Assembly: GCF_040784935.1 (NCBI RefSeq)
Contig: NZ_CP160680.1
Coordinates: 4,755,802 to 4,819,801 of the forward strand
Reading direction: 5' to 3'
Source of the DNA: Lewinella sp. LCG006
GTDB lineage: Bacteria > Bacteroidota > Bacteroidia > Chitinophagales > Saprospiraceae
Length of the DNA stretch: 64,000 bases
Within the stretch, counting starts at the first letter, position 1; every line of letters begins with the position of its first letter. Made by a program: the position numbers and the translations under genes. The notes under the pieces were generated by a model that worked only from the letters and a program-made list of their open reading frames with translations, made no database searches and had not been told where the DNA came from. Shown in pieces: positions 1 to 8,860 of this stretch.

Positions 1-3000
1 TGGATACCATCACAATTGAGATCAAGCCATACGCGATTACCTACTTCAGCCAGACAGTCTTCTGTAATGGTGAACTGGGTAATGACCGTAGCCTCACACT
101 CTTCTGGATCAAGTGGGATCAATGTAGCTACCAACTCGTAGCTTCCTGCATTCAGAGCGATTGGATCAATCGTCGTACTGATTACACCATTAATGGTGAA
201 GATCATATTCCCTGGAATATTAGGATTTGCACCTAATTCAATCGGAGCATCAGACAAACAAAGGGTTGTTGGTGGCAGCTCATTAATGTTGAGTGTTGGG
301 TACTCGCAAGTATTGGTGATCGATAAGGTGTCAAAGTTATTCGTTGTTACCACAGAATAAGTGATCTCGTCGACCAACCGGAAGGTGAACTCGTAAACAC
401 CAGGTTCTACCTCGGTCATCACCTGTGGGTAGGTGATGTGTACTGGATCTACTGGTGGTTCTCCGTTAATAGCTTCGTACATCCCGGTACCATCAATAAT
501 GGTCCAGGTTTCATTGGGATAACTGTATACGGTGAAGGTCTCCGTAAACTGACCATTGTCTTCCGTCGTTGAATTGTTCAAACAAGTACAAGGGTCACCA
601 ATCACACCATTGGGTGGTACGTAGATACCGCCATCAACAGTAAGGTCTATCTCACCTGGATCAAGGACATAGATGCCCGTCATACCGTTCATACCAGGTA
701 CAATGTCACTGTCTAGTGCATCATCTCCCTGGTTAGAGGCAGTATAGTCGAAACCGTCAGGGATAACAAACTGAATAGAATAGCTTCCAGGATCAAGACC
801 GAGGAAGTAGTATTCCCCATCGTCATTGGTAACCGTAGTGGCAATAACCACACCGTTAACATCTTTGAGGTTGACGGTTACACCAGAGATAGCAGGTTCA
901 TTATCGTCTTGCTGACCATCGTGATCGATGTCTTCCCACACGTAGTTTCCGATACCTGAAAGTGCTTCCAGGGTAGCAGAACAAGTAGTCTGACAGCCGT
1001 TAGTATCCGTTACCGTTACGGTATAAGTACCAGGGGCAAGGTCGGTAATAGTTGCAGTATTAGCACCATTGCTCCAGCTGTAGCTGAAAGGAGCCGTGCC
1101 GCTGGTAACGTTTACCATCAGGATACCATTGTTGCCGAGCGTAGAAGGTTGTACTTCTGTTACGGAACATGATGGTGCTGGGAAAGTTGTTACGGCAGCG
1201 AAAGCCGTTTGTACACAACCATTGGCATCGGTAACAGTCACGCCGTAGGTGCCAGGGGCAAGATTGGAGACGGTAGCAGTAGTAGCACCATTGCTCCAAA
1301 TATAGGAATAAGCAGGTGTGCCACCAGAAACATTCGCTACCAGAATTCCCTGGTTGACGTTGCTACAAGTACCACTGTTTTGGGTCACGTTTACCACCAA
1401 AGGCGTTGGTTCGGTGATTGTGATCATATTGGTCGCTTGGCAACCCTTGCTATCCGTAACGGTCACGGTGTAGACACCACCAGATAAACCATTGATGGTT
1501 TGGCTTACTTGCCCGTTGCTCCAAGCGTAGATGAATGGAGGAGTACCACCACTAGGAGTTACGGTTGCACTACCATCGGCATCGCCACCACAATCAAGGT
1601 TCACACCGTTGAGGTTGGCAACCAAAAGGGCAGGCTGTGTAATCACCACACTGGCGGTAGCAAAACACTCGTTGGCATCAATAACGGTCACAGAATAGGT
1701 ACCTGGAGCCAAGCCTGTAATCATTTGCGTTATACCTCCATTGCTCCAGTTGTAAGCAAAAGGAGCTTGACCGCCATTGGTAACTACATTTGCCGTACCA
1801 TCATTGGCACCAAAGCAGGTAACCATAGTGCCTGGAGCACCAGCTGTAAAGCCAGCTGTTTGAGTGATTTCAGCACTACGTACGGCCTGACAACCACTGG
1901 CGTCGGTGACGGTCACGGTATAAACACCTGCTGTCAGGTTGGTGATGGTAGGACCACTCTGGCCATTGCTCCAACTAAAGGTATAAGGAGCAGTGCCGTT
2001 GGTGGCGCTTGCGGTAATAGCTCCAACTGGAGCCGTAGTACATTCCAGGTTGGTTACGTTGAAGTCTATATTGATAGCAGGTAGTTCGTTTACGACAATA
2101 GCTGACACGACGGCTGAACAACCGTTGGCGTCCGTTACCGTAACGCTGTAAGTGCCCGCCGCTAAATTGACTGCGGCTTGGGTCGTCTGACCATCGCTCC
2201 ACAGGTAGGTATACATGCCCGTGCCACCGGTTACGATCGCAGTAGCGGTACCCGTAGCCGTACCACCACAAGTGATGGTAGGAGCAGTAACATTAACATT
2301 CAATGCTGGAGGATCACTAAGGGTGACACTGGCCGTTGTAGTACAGAGGTTGGCATCCGTTACGGTTACGGTATATGTTCCTGCTCCCAAACCATTGATG
2401 GTATTGGAAATGGCGCCATTGCTCCAGCTGTATTGGTAAGGTCCAGTACCGCCATTAGGTGTAACAGTGGCAGAACCGTTGGTGTCGCCAGGACAAGCAG
2501 GGTTGTTGCCGTTGGCTACTGCGGTAAGCAATTGAGGTTGGCCTACGGTAACATTGGTTTCTACGACACAGCCATTGGCTTCCGTCACGGTCACGCTGTA
2601 GGTGCCAGCGGTTAAGCCAGTGATTTCGTTCGTCATTTGTCCGTTGCTCCACAAATAAGAGTAGGGCATGGTGCCACCAGAGGCGATTGCCAAAACACTG
2701 CCGTTGTTATCTCCGAAGCAGAGTGCATCGCGTGGAATCAAGTTGACGGCAAAGTCGCTAATCACGTTGATCGTGATGCTTTCCGTACCTGTACAGCCAT
2801 TGGCGTCGGTGACGGTTACAGAATAAGTGCCACTAACCAGGTTGGAGACACTTTCAGTTGTCGCGCCAGTACTCCAATTGTAGACAAATGGACCAACTCC
2901 ACCAATAACGATGGTGCCTGCGAAACCAGAATCTTCCGTGCCACACACAATGGTCTCACCAGTGATGACAACATCAATTTCTTGAGCCTGTGAAACAGTA

Positions 3001-5324
3001 AAGCTAGCTACCGCCTCACATTCATTAACATCTGTGGCCGTTACGGTATAGACTCCGGCTGGAAGTCCGGTGATGGTTGCGCCCGTTTGACCATTGCTCC
3101 AAGCGTAGCTGTAGCCAGGTGTACCACCACTTGCCGTAGCAGTAAGCGTAGCATCGGCAGCACCAAAACAGTTCACTGGGTTAGTCGCCTGAATACTTAC
3201 TTGTAAAGCCGGAGGAGCTGTAACGGTGAAGGAATTTTGTGCTGTACACCCGTTGGCGTCAGTGATAACTACCGTATATACACCCACCGCAAGACCATTG
3301 ATGGTCTGTGTGTTGGCACCATTGCTCCAGGCAAAAGAATAAGGTGCATTGCCCCCACTTGGGAAGGCCGTAGCTGATCCAGTATTCTCACCTGCACAAA
3401 GTAGGCCTGATCCGTTGGTGGTTACAATAAGATCATCAATAATATTGATGAAAATAGATTGGGTAGCAGAACATCCATTGTCATCCGTTACGGTGACGGT
3501 ATAAGTACCTTCAACCAGTCCGCTGATGCCGGCAGAAGTTGCGCCAGTATTCCAGAGGAAAGAAAAAGGAGGGGTACCACTAGTAGGAGTTGCAGATGCT
3601 GAGCCAGTGTTACCTACTCCACATACGGTGTTGGTTCCTGTCAAAGTAAAGGTAACACCTGGTGATTGTTGGATGGTAATTGACGCAATATCATTACAAC
3701 CGTTGGCATCGGTGACGATGACAGAATAGTTGCCAGCACTTAGACCACTAATCGTTTGTCCACTGGCGCCGTTGCTCCAGTTAAAGGTGAATGGTGCTGT
3801 TCCTCCAGTTACCACAGCAGTAGCTGTGCCAGCGGTACTGCCTGGACATAAAATAGGCGTGCCTGTGATACTCACAAATACATCAGGAGGAGCTACCAAG
3901 GTAGTACTTGCAGAGGTCAGACAGCCGTTGCCATTGGTTACGGTTACGGAATAAGTGCCTGGTGCCAGGTTGTTGATCGTTTGGGTTGTTGCTCCTGTAT
4001 TCCAGCTAAAGCTGAAAGGACCAACTCCCTGGGTAATGATCGCTGTCGCAGAACCGTTGCTGGCACCACAGGTGCTGGGGTTGCTTCCTGCAGCAACTAC
4101 GGTAAAGGCTGGTGCTGCGGGTACATTCACAATGGTAGTCGCTACACAGCCAGCGGCATCCGTGACGGTGATACCGTAATTGCCGGGTGCTGCATTGGTA
4201 ACGACTTGTTGGGTAACACCATTACTCCATTGATAGGAGTAAGGCATTACACCTCCCTGAGGGTTGGCAGTAGCAAAACCATTATTTGCACCGGGGCAGG
4301 TTTCTGGAGTGCCCAGGCCTCCCAAAGTGAGGTTCGAATTATTGGCTAAAGTAATACTTGCAGTTTGTACACAACCATTGTTGTCTACAACGGTGAGTAC
4401 ATAGGTGCCAGCACTTAAGTTGAAAATATTGGGTGTGTTGGCACCCGTATTCCAAGAAAGGCTATATGGTGGTGTGCCACCAGAAATAGTGGAGAAAACA
4501 CTACCATTGGTATCCCCTATACAGTTGGGATTATTACCATTCAGATTGATTACGATAGGAGGAGGCTGGCTTACAAAACCAGTTGCGCTATCCGTACAGC
4601 CATTGGCATCGGTAAGCGTAACGGTGTAAGTTCCAGCGGTTAAGCCAAAGATGGTTTGCCCACTAGCACCATTGCTCCAAGCGTAGGTGTAAGGAGGTTG
4701 CCCACTGGAGGGAAAAGCGGTAAGGCTTCCATTACTACCACCCGGGCAAGTCACACTTCCAGTGTTGACACTTACGGATGGGGGATTGACATTAACGGTA
4801 ATACAAGTGACGGGGCCACATAAGTGGCTATCAACAATGGTTACACAATATTGGCCACTGGTAACGTTGGTGATGGTTTGGGTCATGGCTCCGTTACTCC
4901 AGTTGTAAGAGTAGGGCGGAACCCCACCCATGGGGTTTGCGGTAATTGTAAATGGGTCACTACATACATCGTCTGCCGTAAGGGTAGCGGTGACTTGAGT
5001 AGGTTGATTTACAACGACACTACTGGTGGTGGTTTGGGCAGCCGCATCAGTGACGGTTACAAAATAAGTACCTGCTGCGAGGCCGGTAATTGTTGCGCCA
5101 GTTTGTCCATTACTCCATTGGTAAGCATAAGCGGGTACTCCACCGCTGGCAGTTGCAGTAACGCTGCCGTTAGGCAGCCCAAAGCAATAGGCGTCGGTGA
5201 CGGAAAAAGATACTTGCAGTTGTGCGTGCAGGGATATACTCCCCCCCAGGCAAAGCGCTAGTAGAAGCATCCAAGTAGGCAGTAAGCTTGAAAAAGCTTG
5301 TTTCCAGGGTAGCTGTTTTGTCAT
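1..5324 (-). CDS. SprB-repeat giant adhesin-like secreted protein, partial (3' end outside window)
   Basis: The frame is open from the ATG at 5324 to the left edge, giving at least 1774 codons. The N-terminus (MTKQLPWKQAF, then a hydrophobic stretch ending SISLHAQ) is a Sec signal peptide. About 19 repeats of 75 residues follow, each with a PYxYxWSNG motif, then GLxAGTYTVTVTDANGC. This is the SprB repeat known from the Flavobacterium gliding adhesin SprB. Near 600-960 the repeats give way to an SdrD-B/Cna-B-like domain (GNYVWEDIDHDGQQD), and a second one starts at the left edge (EVGNRVWLDLNCDG). Such proteins are exported by T9SS and serve in surface attachment or gliding. The expected C-terminal sorting domain lies outside the window. 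A purely structural or biofilm role is also possible. The family call is firm; the function is inferred. Confidence 0.9.
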   Translation of the reverse strand, partial: MTKQLPWKQAFSSLLPTWMLLLALCLGGSISLHAQLQVSFSVTDAYCFGLPNGSVTATASGGVPAYAYQWSNGQTGATITGLAAGTYFVTVTDAAAQTTTSSVVVNQPTQVTATLTADDVCSDPFTITANPMGGVPPYSYNWSNGAMTQTITNVTSGQYCVTIVDSHLCGPVTCITVNVNPPSVSVNTGSVTCPGGSNGSLTAFPSSGQPPYTYAWSNGASGQTIFGLTAGTYTVTLTDANGCTDSATGFVSQPPPIVINLNGNNPNCIGDTNGSVFSTISGGTPPYSLSWNTGANTPNIFNLSAGTYVLTVVDNNGCVQTASITLANNSNLTLGGLGTPETCPGANNGFATANPQGGVMPYSYQWSNGVTQQVVTNAAPGNYGITVTDAAGCVATTIVNVPAAPAFTVVAAGSNPSTCGASNGSATAIITQGVGPFSFSWNTGATTQTINNLAPGTYSVTVTNGNGCLTSASTTLVAPPDVFVSITGTPILCPGSTAGTATAVVTGGTAPFTFNWSNGASGQTISGLSAGNYSVIVTDANGCNDIASITIQQSPGVTFTLTGTNTVCGVGNTGSASATPTSGTPPFSFLWNTGATSAGISGLVEGTYTVTVTDDNGCSATQSIFINIIDDLIVTTNGSGLLCAGENTGSATAFPSGGNAPYSFAWSNGANTQTINGLAVGVYTVVITDANGCTAQNSFTVTAPPALQVSIQATNPVNCFGAADATLTATASGGTPGYSYAWSNGQTGATITGLPAGVYTVTATDVNECEAVASFTVSQAQEIDVVITGETIVCGTEDSGFAGTIVIGGVGPFVYNWSTGATTESVSNLVSGTYSVTVTDANGCTGTESITINVISDFAVNLIPRDALCFGDNNGSVLAIASGGTMPYSYLWSNGQMTNEITGLTAGTYSVTVTEANGCVVETNVTVGQPQLLTAVANGNNPACPGDTNGSATVTPNGGTGPYQYSWSNGAISNTINGLGAGTYTVTVTDANLCTTTASVTLSDPPALNVNVTAPTITCGGTATGTATAIVTGGTGMYTYLWSDGQTTQAAVNLAAGTYSVTVTDANGCSAVVSAIVVNELPAINIDFNVTNLECTTAPVGAITASATNGTAPYTFSWSNGQSGPTITNLTAGVYTVTVTDASGCQAVRSAEITQTAGFTAGAPGTMVTCFGANDGTANVVTNGGQAPFAYNWSNGGITQMITGLAPGTYSVTVIDANECFATASVVITQPALLVANLNGVNLDCGGDADGSATVTPSGGTPPFIYAWSNGQVSQTINGLSGGVYTVTVTDSKGCQATNMITITEPTPLVVNVTQNSGTCSNVNQGILVANVSGGTPAYSYIWSNGATTATVSNLAPGTYGVTVTDANGCVQTAFAAVTTFPAPSCSVTEVQPSTLGNNGILMVNVTSGTAPFSYSWSNGANTATITDLAPGTYTVTVTDTNGCQTTCSATLEALSGIGNYVWEDIDHDGQQDDNEPAISGVTVNLKDVNGVVIATTVTNDDGEYYFLGLDPGSYSIQFVIPDGFDYTASNQGDDALDSDIVPGMNGMTGIYVLDPGEIDLTVDGGIYVPPNGVIGDPCTCLNNSTTEDNGQFTETFTVYSYPNETWTIIDGTGMYEAINGEPPVDPVHITYPQVMTEVEPGVYEFTFRLVDEITYSVVTTNNFDTLSITNTCEYPTLNINELPPTTLCLSDAPIELGANPNIPGNMIFTINGVISTTIDPIALNAGSYELVATLIPLDPEECEATVITQFTITEDCLAEVGNRVWLDLNCDGI
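1000..5215 (-). repeat. Tandem array of about 19 SprB-type repeats, period about 225 bp
   Basis: The segment encoding WSNG recurs on the minus strand near 1063, 1288, 1513, 1738, 1963, 2190, 2411, 2641, 2866, 3091, 3316, 3541, 3766, 3992, 4210, 4441, 4668, 4888 and 5107. Spacing is 225 bp or very close to it, so the frame is kept. Units are clearly diverged in nucleotide sequence. This suggests an old array under protein-level selection rather than a recent expansion. Confidence 0.9.
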
Positions 5325-5576
5325 GGTAGATTAATAATTTATTTTTTAAATACTTCAACCTTCTGATGCGTAACACCAGGGATAGGGGCAGTTGTTTGCA
5401 ACTGCTTGTTAAAAAATTAAGCACAAAAACTCCAGTAAAGCCGGAGGCAAGTAGGTAAGGGAAAAACAACGGTGGGGAAGATGATGCAACTTACGTTGCT
5501 TCATGTAACCACAAATTAACGAAAAATTTGACGACTATTCAACGTATTTGTCACAATAAAAAAAAATATCATATGG

Positions 5577-5612
5577 ATAAAAAAAAAGAGCCGTGCTGTC
5601 AAAGACAACACG
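5577..5612 (-). terminator. Intrinsic-terminator-like hairpin reading toward the adhesin
   Basis: In minus orientation the arms CGTGTTGTC and GACAGCACG pair over 9 bp around a 3-nt loop. GCTC and a run of nine T follow. One position is a G-U pair on the minus strand but a C-A mismatch on the plus strand, so the hairpin favours minus transcription. It lies about 250 nt upstream of the adhesin start, and so could terminate or attenuate a long leader. Confidence 0.6.
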
Positions 5613-5695
5613 ACCTGCTAATAACAAATTATAATCCCATGATTCTTGTGGCTAGAAAGCCATATATTTTAGTACACGAAATAGTTTTGTGACAG

Positions 5696-5725
5696 CTTTA
5701 CTTCTGAAAGTAAAGGGCTTTTTTT
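5696..5725 (+). terminator. Intrinsic-terminator-like hairpin on the plus strand
   Basis: CTTTACTT and AAGTAAAG form a perfect 8-bp stem with a CTGA loop, then GGC and seven T. No plus-strand coding gene lies upstream within the window. It may end a short non-coding RNA, whose 5' part would include the small hairpin TGGCT-AGAA-AGCCA near 5650. Confidence 0.4.
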
Positions 5726-5849
5726 CGTAGATAGTGAAGTGTGTGGAATAGTCGCTGTAAGCAGATATTAAACTGCTGAAAGGTCGAAATTATTGTGACC
5801 TTTATTAAAGAAACAAAAGCAAGAGGAGAAAAGTTTCGCGGGAAAAAGT

Positions 5850-5882
5850 GAGTCGCATCACTCTCCCCAGGTGATACGACTC
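5850..5882 (-). repeat. Stem-loop 2 upstream of the adhesin
   Basis: In minus orientation GAGTCGTATCAC pairs with GTGATGCGACTC over 12 bp, including one G-U pair that would be C-A on the plus strand. ACTTTTT follows. Just upstream on the minus strand is CATGGGATTATAA, which is also found before the hairpin at 5592-5612. Confidence 0.55.
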
Positions 5883-5980
5883 AAATACTTATAATCCCAT
5901 GAACATTTGCGAATATATAACAGTCGAAACTGTTTTTATTTTTGGTATTCTCTTAGTGTGTGTCAGATTCGGAATTTGGT

Positions 5981-6020
5981 GTAGTAAGTCAGATTTAATC
6001 CCTTTCATCTGACTTACTAC
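5981..6020. repeat. Stem-loop 3, perfect 13-bp arms
   Basis: GTAGTAAGTCAGA (5981-5993) is perfectly complementary to TCTGACTTACTAC (6008-6020), with a 14-nt loop. In minus orientation it is preceded by TTGGGATATTAATTTG, a degenerate form of the motif before stem-loops 1 and 2. It has no T-run, so terminator function is unlikely. Confidence 0.55.
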
Positions 6021-6303
6021 TCACAAATTAATATCCCAAATACTTTTCCAAGTTTGAAAGTTGATTCGTTCATCAACGTTTCCTTTGTTTGACATTACAA
6101 TAATGAGGATAAATAATGCCTAGAACAAAGACAAAAAAGGTTATTTGTGATTTATTTGTAAGGTGTTTTTTTTATTAAAAAATTGATAATCAGTTAGTTG
6201 TCGGTGTATTTTGTGAATTTTTTATATTTGATCTCTATTCTTTTTTAAAGAAAAAAAAGTCGTTTTTTTTGAAAAAAGAGTAAGATCAAGTACTTAATAG
6301 GAA

Positions 6304-7428
6304 TCAGAATGGATTTTGGAAGCGAGGATTGTTCACAAAAGAGGTATCGGTAAGGGTGTGTAAAAATGCGATTAATGCTTCTTTTTCTTCTTGGGTTAAG
6401 TCAAAAGGTCGGATGTTGGGATCTTCGTTTTCAACGCCATGTCCTCCCTGAGCATAATTATCTAAAACTTGTTCAAGGGTTTCAAAACGACCATCGTGCA
6501 TATAGGGAGCTGTAAGTGCAATATTTCTTAAGGATGGTGTTCGGAAAGTCCCATTGTCAAAAAAGACGCCATTAATAGCACCTCTTCCTAGGTCTGAAAA
6601 ATCTGCCAGAGAAGCCACATTGTCCAAGCCGTTGTTATGGAACTTATTATCGGTAAAGTTTGGCCCACTGTGGCAATGGGTACACCCGGGGTGCTCAAGG
6701 GTAATAGCTGTTTCGACCTCGAAAAGCTCCAGGCCTAGTTGTTCCTGCTCTGTAAATTCCTGCGAAAGGTCATTGAACCATATTACTTTGTCGTATTTGC
6801 TATTGCCACTGATCAGTGTACGCTCAAATTGAGCAATGGCCTTTACCGCTAGGTCTCTAGTAATTTCGGAGGTGCGATCAATGCCAAAAGCTGCCCGAAA
6901 CAAGGCTGGATAATCATTGTGACGGCGTAATTTTGTTTCAACATTTTCCCAACTGTCATTTAACTCATCATGAGCTTCGATGGGGAGAAAAGCCTGATCT
7001 TCCAGGCTATTAGCTCTACCGTCCCAAAAGAAGTCTTTCTCCATAAATACCATATTGACCAATGACATAGCACTACGTTGGGTAGGAATACCCAAAATAC
7101 CGACACTTTTATCCAACCCATCCGTAAAACTTTGTTCTGGAAAATGGCAGCTAAAACAGCTCATGGTACTATCCGCAGAAAGGATGGGATCAAAAAACAA
7201 CATTCTTCCGAGCAGGATACCTTGCTCCGTCATTGGGTTGTCAGCCGGAAGGTTGGGTTGTCCTAGAAAGGATGGAAATTCCAGGGTATAGGGAGTAGGA
7301 ACGTTAGGCCCAGTAATGAGTTCGTCGGGGCAGTTGTCACAACTTGGCATTTCATCATCATCACAAGCTAAAAAAGTAAAGCAAGCAAGGCAGGCAGCTA
7401 GAAATAGAAGTTTAGTGTAAGTCTTCAT
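6304..7428 (-). CDS. MauG/cytochrome c peroxidase-type di-heme lipoprotein (copy A)
   Basis: This 374-residue protein has a type II signal peptide with Cys22 (TFLACDDD), so it is probably a lipoprotein facing the periplasm. Two c-type heme sites are visible: CFSCH (91-95) and CTHCH (249-253). The conserved family segment APYMHDGRF (307-315) follows; its Met is a candidate axial ligand. Length and order fit bacterial di-heme cytochrome c peroxidases and MauG/MbnH enzymes. Those use H2O2 either simply to be reduced or to oxidise a residue in a partner protein. The next gene upstream is a second di-heme enzyme 7 bp away, then an MbnP-family gene. That context favours a protein-modifying role over plain peroxide removal, which is an inference. 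Confidence 0.88.
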   Translation of the reverse strand: MKTYTKLLFLAACLACFTFLACDDDEMPSCDNCPDELITGPNVPTPYTLEFPSFLGQPNLPADNPMTEQGILLGRMLFFDPILSADSTMSCFSCHFPEQSFTDGLDKSVGILGIPTQRSAMSLVNMVFMEKDFFWDGRANSLEDQAFLPIEAHDELNDSWENVETKLRRHNDYPALFRAAFGIDRTSEITRDLAVKAIAQFERTLISGNSKYDKVIWFNDLSQEFTEQEQLGLELFEVETAITLEHPGCTHCHSGPNFTDNKFHNNGLDNVASLADFSDLGRGAINGVFFDNGTFRTPSLRNIALTAPYMHDGRFETLEQVLDNYAQGGHGVENEDPNIRPFDLTQEEKEALIAFLHTLTDTSFVNNPRFQNPF

Positions 7429-7435
7429 TTTGGGC

Positions 7436-8488
7436 TTAATTTTTAATCGGATAATACGATTGATTGCTTAATGCGGCGGAGTCGGTTAAAGTTTGTAAAA
7501 ATGCAATTAAATCTTGCTGATCTTTCTCACTAAGGTGCAATGGTCTGACATTAGGATCAACATTTTCAGCATAATGCCCTCCTGAGTTGTAGTGTTGAAC
7601 CACTTCTTCGATAGTTTTAAAACGACCATCGTGCATATAAGGAGCGGTGAGGAGAATATTCCTCAAAGTTGGTACCCGGAATTTGCCATTGTCATATTTG
7701 TTGCCACTAATTTGCCCGAGTCCCTGGTCTGGGAATTCATCAAGTGAAGAAATTTCATCTAATCCATTGTTGGAGAAGTCAAGATTAGTGAACAGTGGAT
7801 CGGTATGGCAGTGACTACACTCCGCCATGGGGGTAGCAGGATAGCCAGCGTCGAAAAAGATGGTCCAACCACGCTTTTCTTGCGGTGTAAATTGGGCTTC
7901 CCCCCGTTGTACTTGATCGAATTTACTGTTGGCACTCACCAGCGTGCGTTGGAATTGTGCAAGTGCCTTAGCTGTCGATTCCTGATCAATAGATAGACCG
8001 GGGAAAGCTTCGTGGAAAAGCCGTGGGTATTCCGGATGCTGACGAAGTCGTGCTTGGATAAGATCCCAATGATTACCCATCTCCAGGCTATCGCCAAGCG
8101 GGTGAAGAGCTTGTTCTTCCAGGCTTGGGCTACGTCCGTCCCAGAAAACACCTTTGTAATGAAATCCAATATTGAGCAGGCTGGGAGCCGAGCGCTGGCC
8201 CATTCTTCCGGCAATACCTCTACTTACCGCTCCACCATCGGTGAAAGCCAACGCAGGCTGGTGGCAGCTGGAACAACTAATAGTACTGTCCAGCGATAGC
8301 ACAGGATCGAAAAAAAGCGCCCTGCCTAAAGCTACTCCTTCGTAAGTGAGTGGGTTGTCTTCCGGGATTTGCATTTTCACGAAACCCTCAGGTTCAGGTA
8401 TGGGGTAAGGAGGGGTAGGGGTTTTATCACAAGAGGTAAAAAGGCTGATCACTAAGAAGGCTAACAGGAACACGCTATTTGAAATCAT
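7436..8488 (-). CDS. MauG/cytochrome c peroxidase-type di-heme lipoprotein (copy B)
   Basis: The start is placed at the ATG at 8488, which opens a clear lipoprotein signal (MISNSVFLLAFLVISLFTSC, lipid Cys20). The frame stays open upstream to 8848, but that extension reads like translated intergenic DNA and overlies several stem-loops. The 350-residue product has heme motifs CSSCH (72-76) and CSHCH (224-228), and the family segment LTAPYMHDGRFKT. It is a paralogue of the adjacent copy A, 7 bp downstream, and the two are probably co-transcribed. An MbnP-family gene lies upstream in the same direction. A role in oxidising a residue in that partner is suggested by context and not shown by the sequence. 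Confidence 0.87.
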   Translation of the reverse strand: MISNSVFLLAFLVISLFTSCDKTPTPPYPIPEPEGFVKMQIPEDNPLTYEGVALGRALFFDPVLSLDSTISCSSCHQPALAFTDGGAVSRGIAGRMGQRSAPSLLNIGFHYKGVFWDGRSPSLEEQALHPLGDSLEMGNHWDLIQARLRQHPEYPRLFHEAFPGLSIDQESTAKALAQFQRTLVSANSKFDQVQRGEAQFTPQEKRGWTIFFDAGYPATPMAECSHCHTDPLFTNLDFSNNGLDEISSLDEFPDQGLGQISGNKYDNGKFRVPTLRNILLTAPYMHDGRFKTIEEVVQHYNSGGHYAENVDPNVRPLHLSEKDQQDLIAFLQTLTDSAALSNQSYYPIKN

Positions 8489-8860
8489 CAACGGAAATAA
8501 GCGGTTGTTAAGAAGGGAGCGATTCTTGATGTTTAAACTCCCAAGCCGATAATGTGGGGTATGTTGGTGTGCACTTGGTTCAGGGGAGGTAGGAGAGGAG
8601 AGGGTACAGGACCCGCTTGTGGGAGGGTCCCACCCAGCTGACCGGACCGCCAAAACTGCTCCTTCTGCATCCTTGGCAAAAGGGCAGGCGTCATCATCTG
8701 CTCTGTTAACCAGAGCAGCCAAACAATACGCTAAAAAAACACCGCTGAATGCTCCTCTGACAAGAGGAGGTAATTGCCTATGAGGGTGCTGGTAGTTTGT
8801 CAGGCTACCAGCGGAGCGCAAACTTAATACTTTTTTGTTTTTATTCAAAATAAAATAAAA
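8489..8860 (-). other. 372-bp structured intergenic segment inside the MauG/MbnP cluster
   Basis: No credible gene is seen. At least three perfect stem-loops are packed here: CTGCTCTG/CAGAGCAG (8698-8718), CTCCTCT/AGAGGAG (8752-8769) and GCTGGTAG/CTACCAGC (8788-8812). A GGACCC/GGGTCC pair lies near 8610-8630. The segment is more GC-rich than its flanks. Any transcript from the MbnP gene into copy B must cross it, so it may act as a processing or attenuation region, or be a repeat insertion. Confidence 0.5.

Larger units (their letters stand above)
5325..6303. other. 979-bp AT-rich intergenic region with four stem-loops
   Basis: No credible coding sequence is seen. The region lies upstream of the adhesin start and downstream of a cytochrome c peroxidase-type gene, both on the minus strand. 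It holds stem-loops at 5592-5612, 5696-5715, 5850-5882 and 5981-6020. Three of these are preceded, in minus orientation, by a GGGATTATAA-like word. The 6040-6300 part is A/T homopolymer-rich and probably contains the 3' end of the peroxidase transcript and regulatory DNA. Confidence 0.6.

Noticed and set aside
1060-5261. Many regularly spaced 60-194-residue open frames on both strands within 1060-5261
   Set aside because: They repeat every 225 bp, because they are shadows of the SprB repeats of the minus-strand adhesin. Their compositions (Trp/Tyr/Cys- or Val/Pro-rich) are by-products of the repeat.
5577-6020. Integron attC sites
   Set aside because: The hairpins follow each other without gene cassettes, lack the conserved core sites, and no integrase is near.
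8489-8848. 120-residue N-terminal extension of the second di-heme protein
   Set aside because: It precedes a complete lipoprotein signal peptide, overlies several hairpins and has no protein-like pattern.
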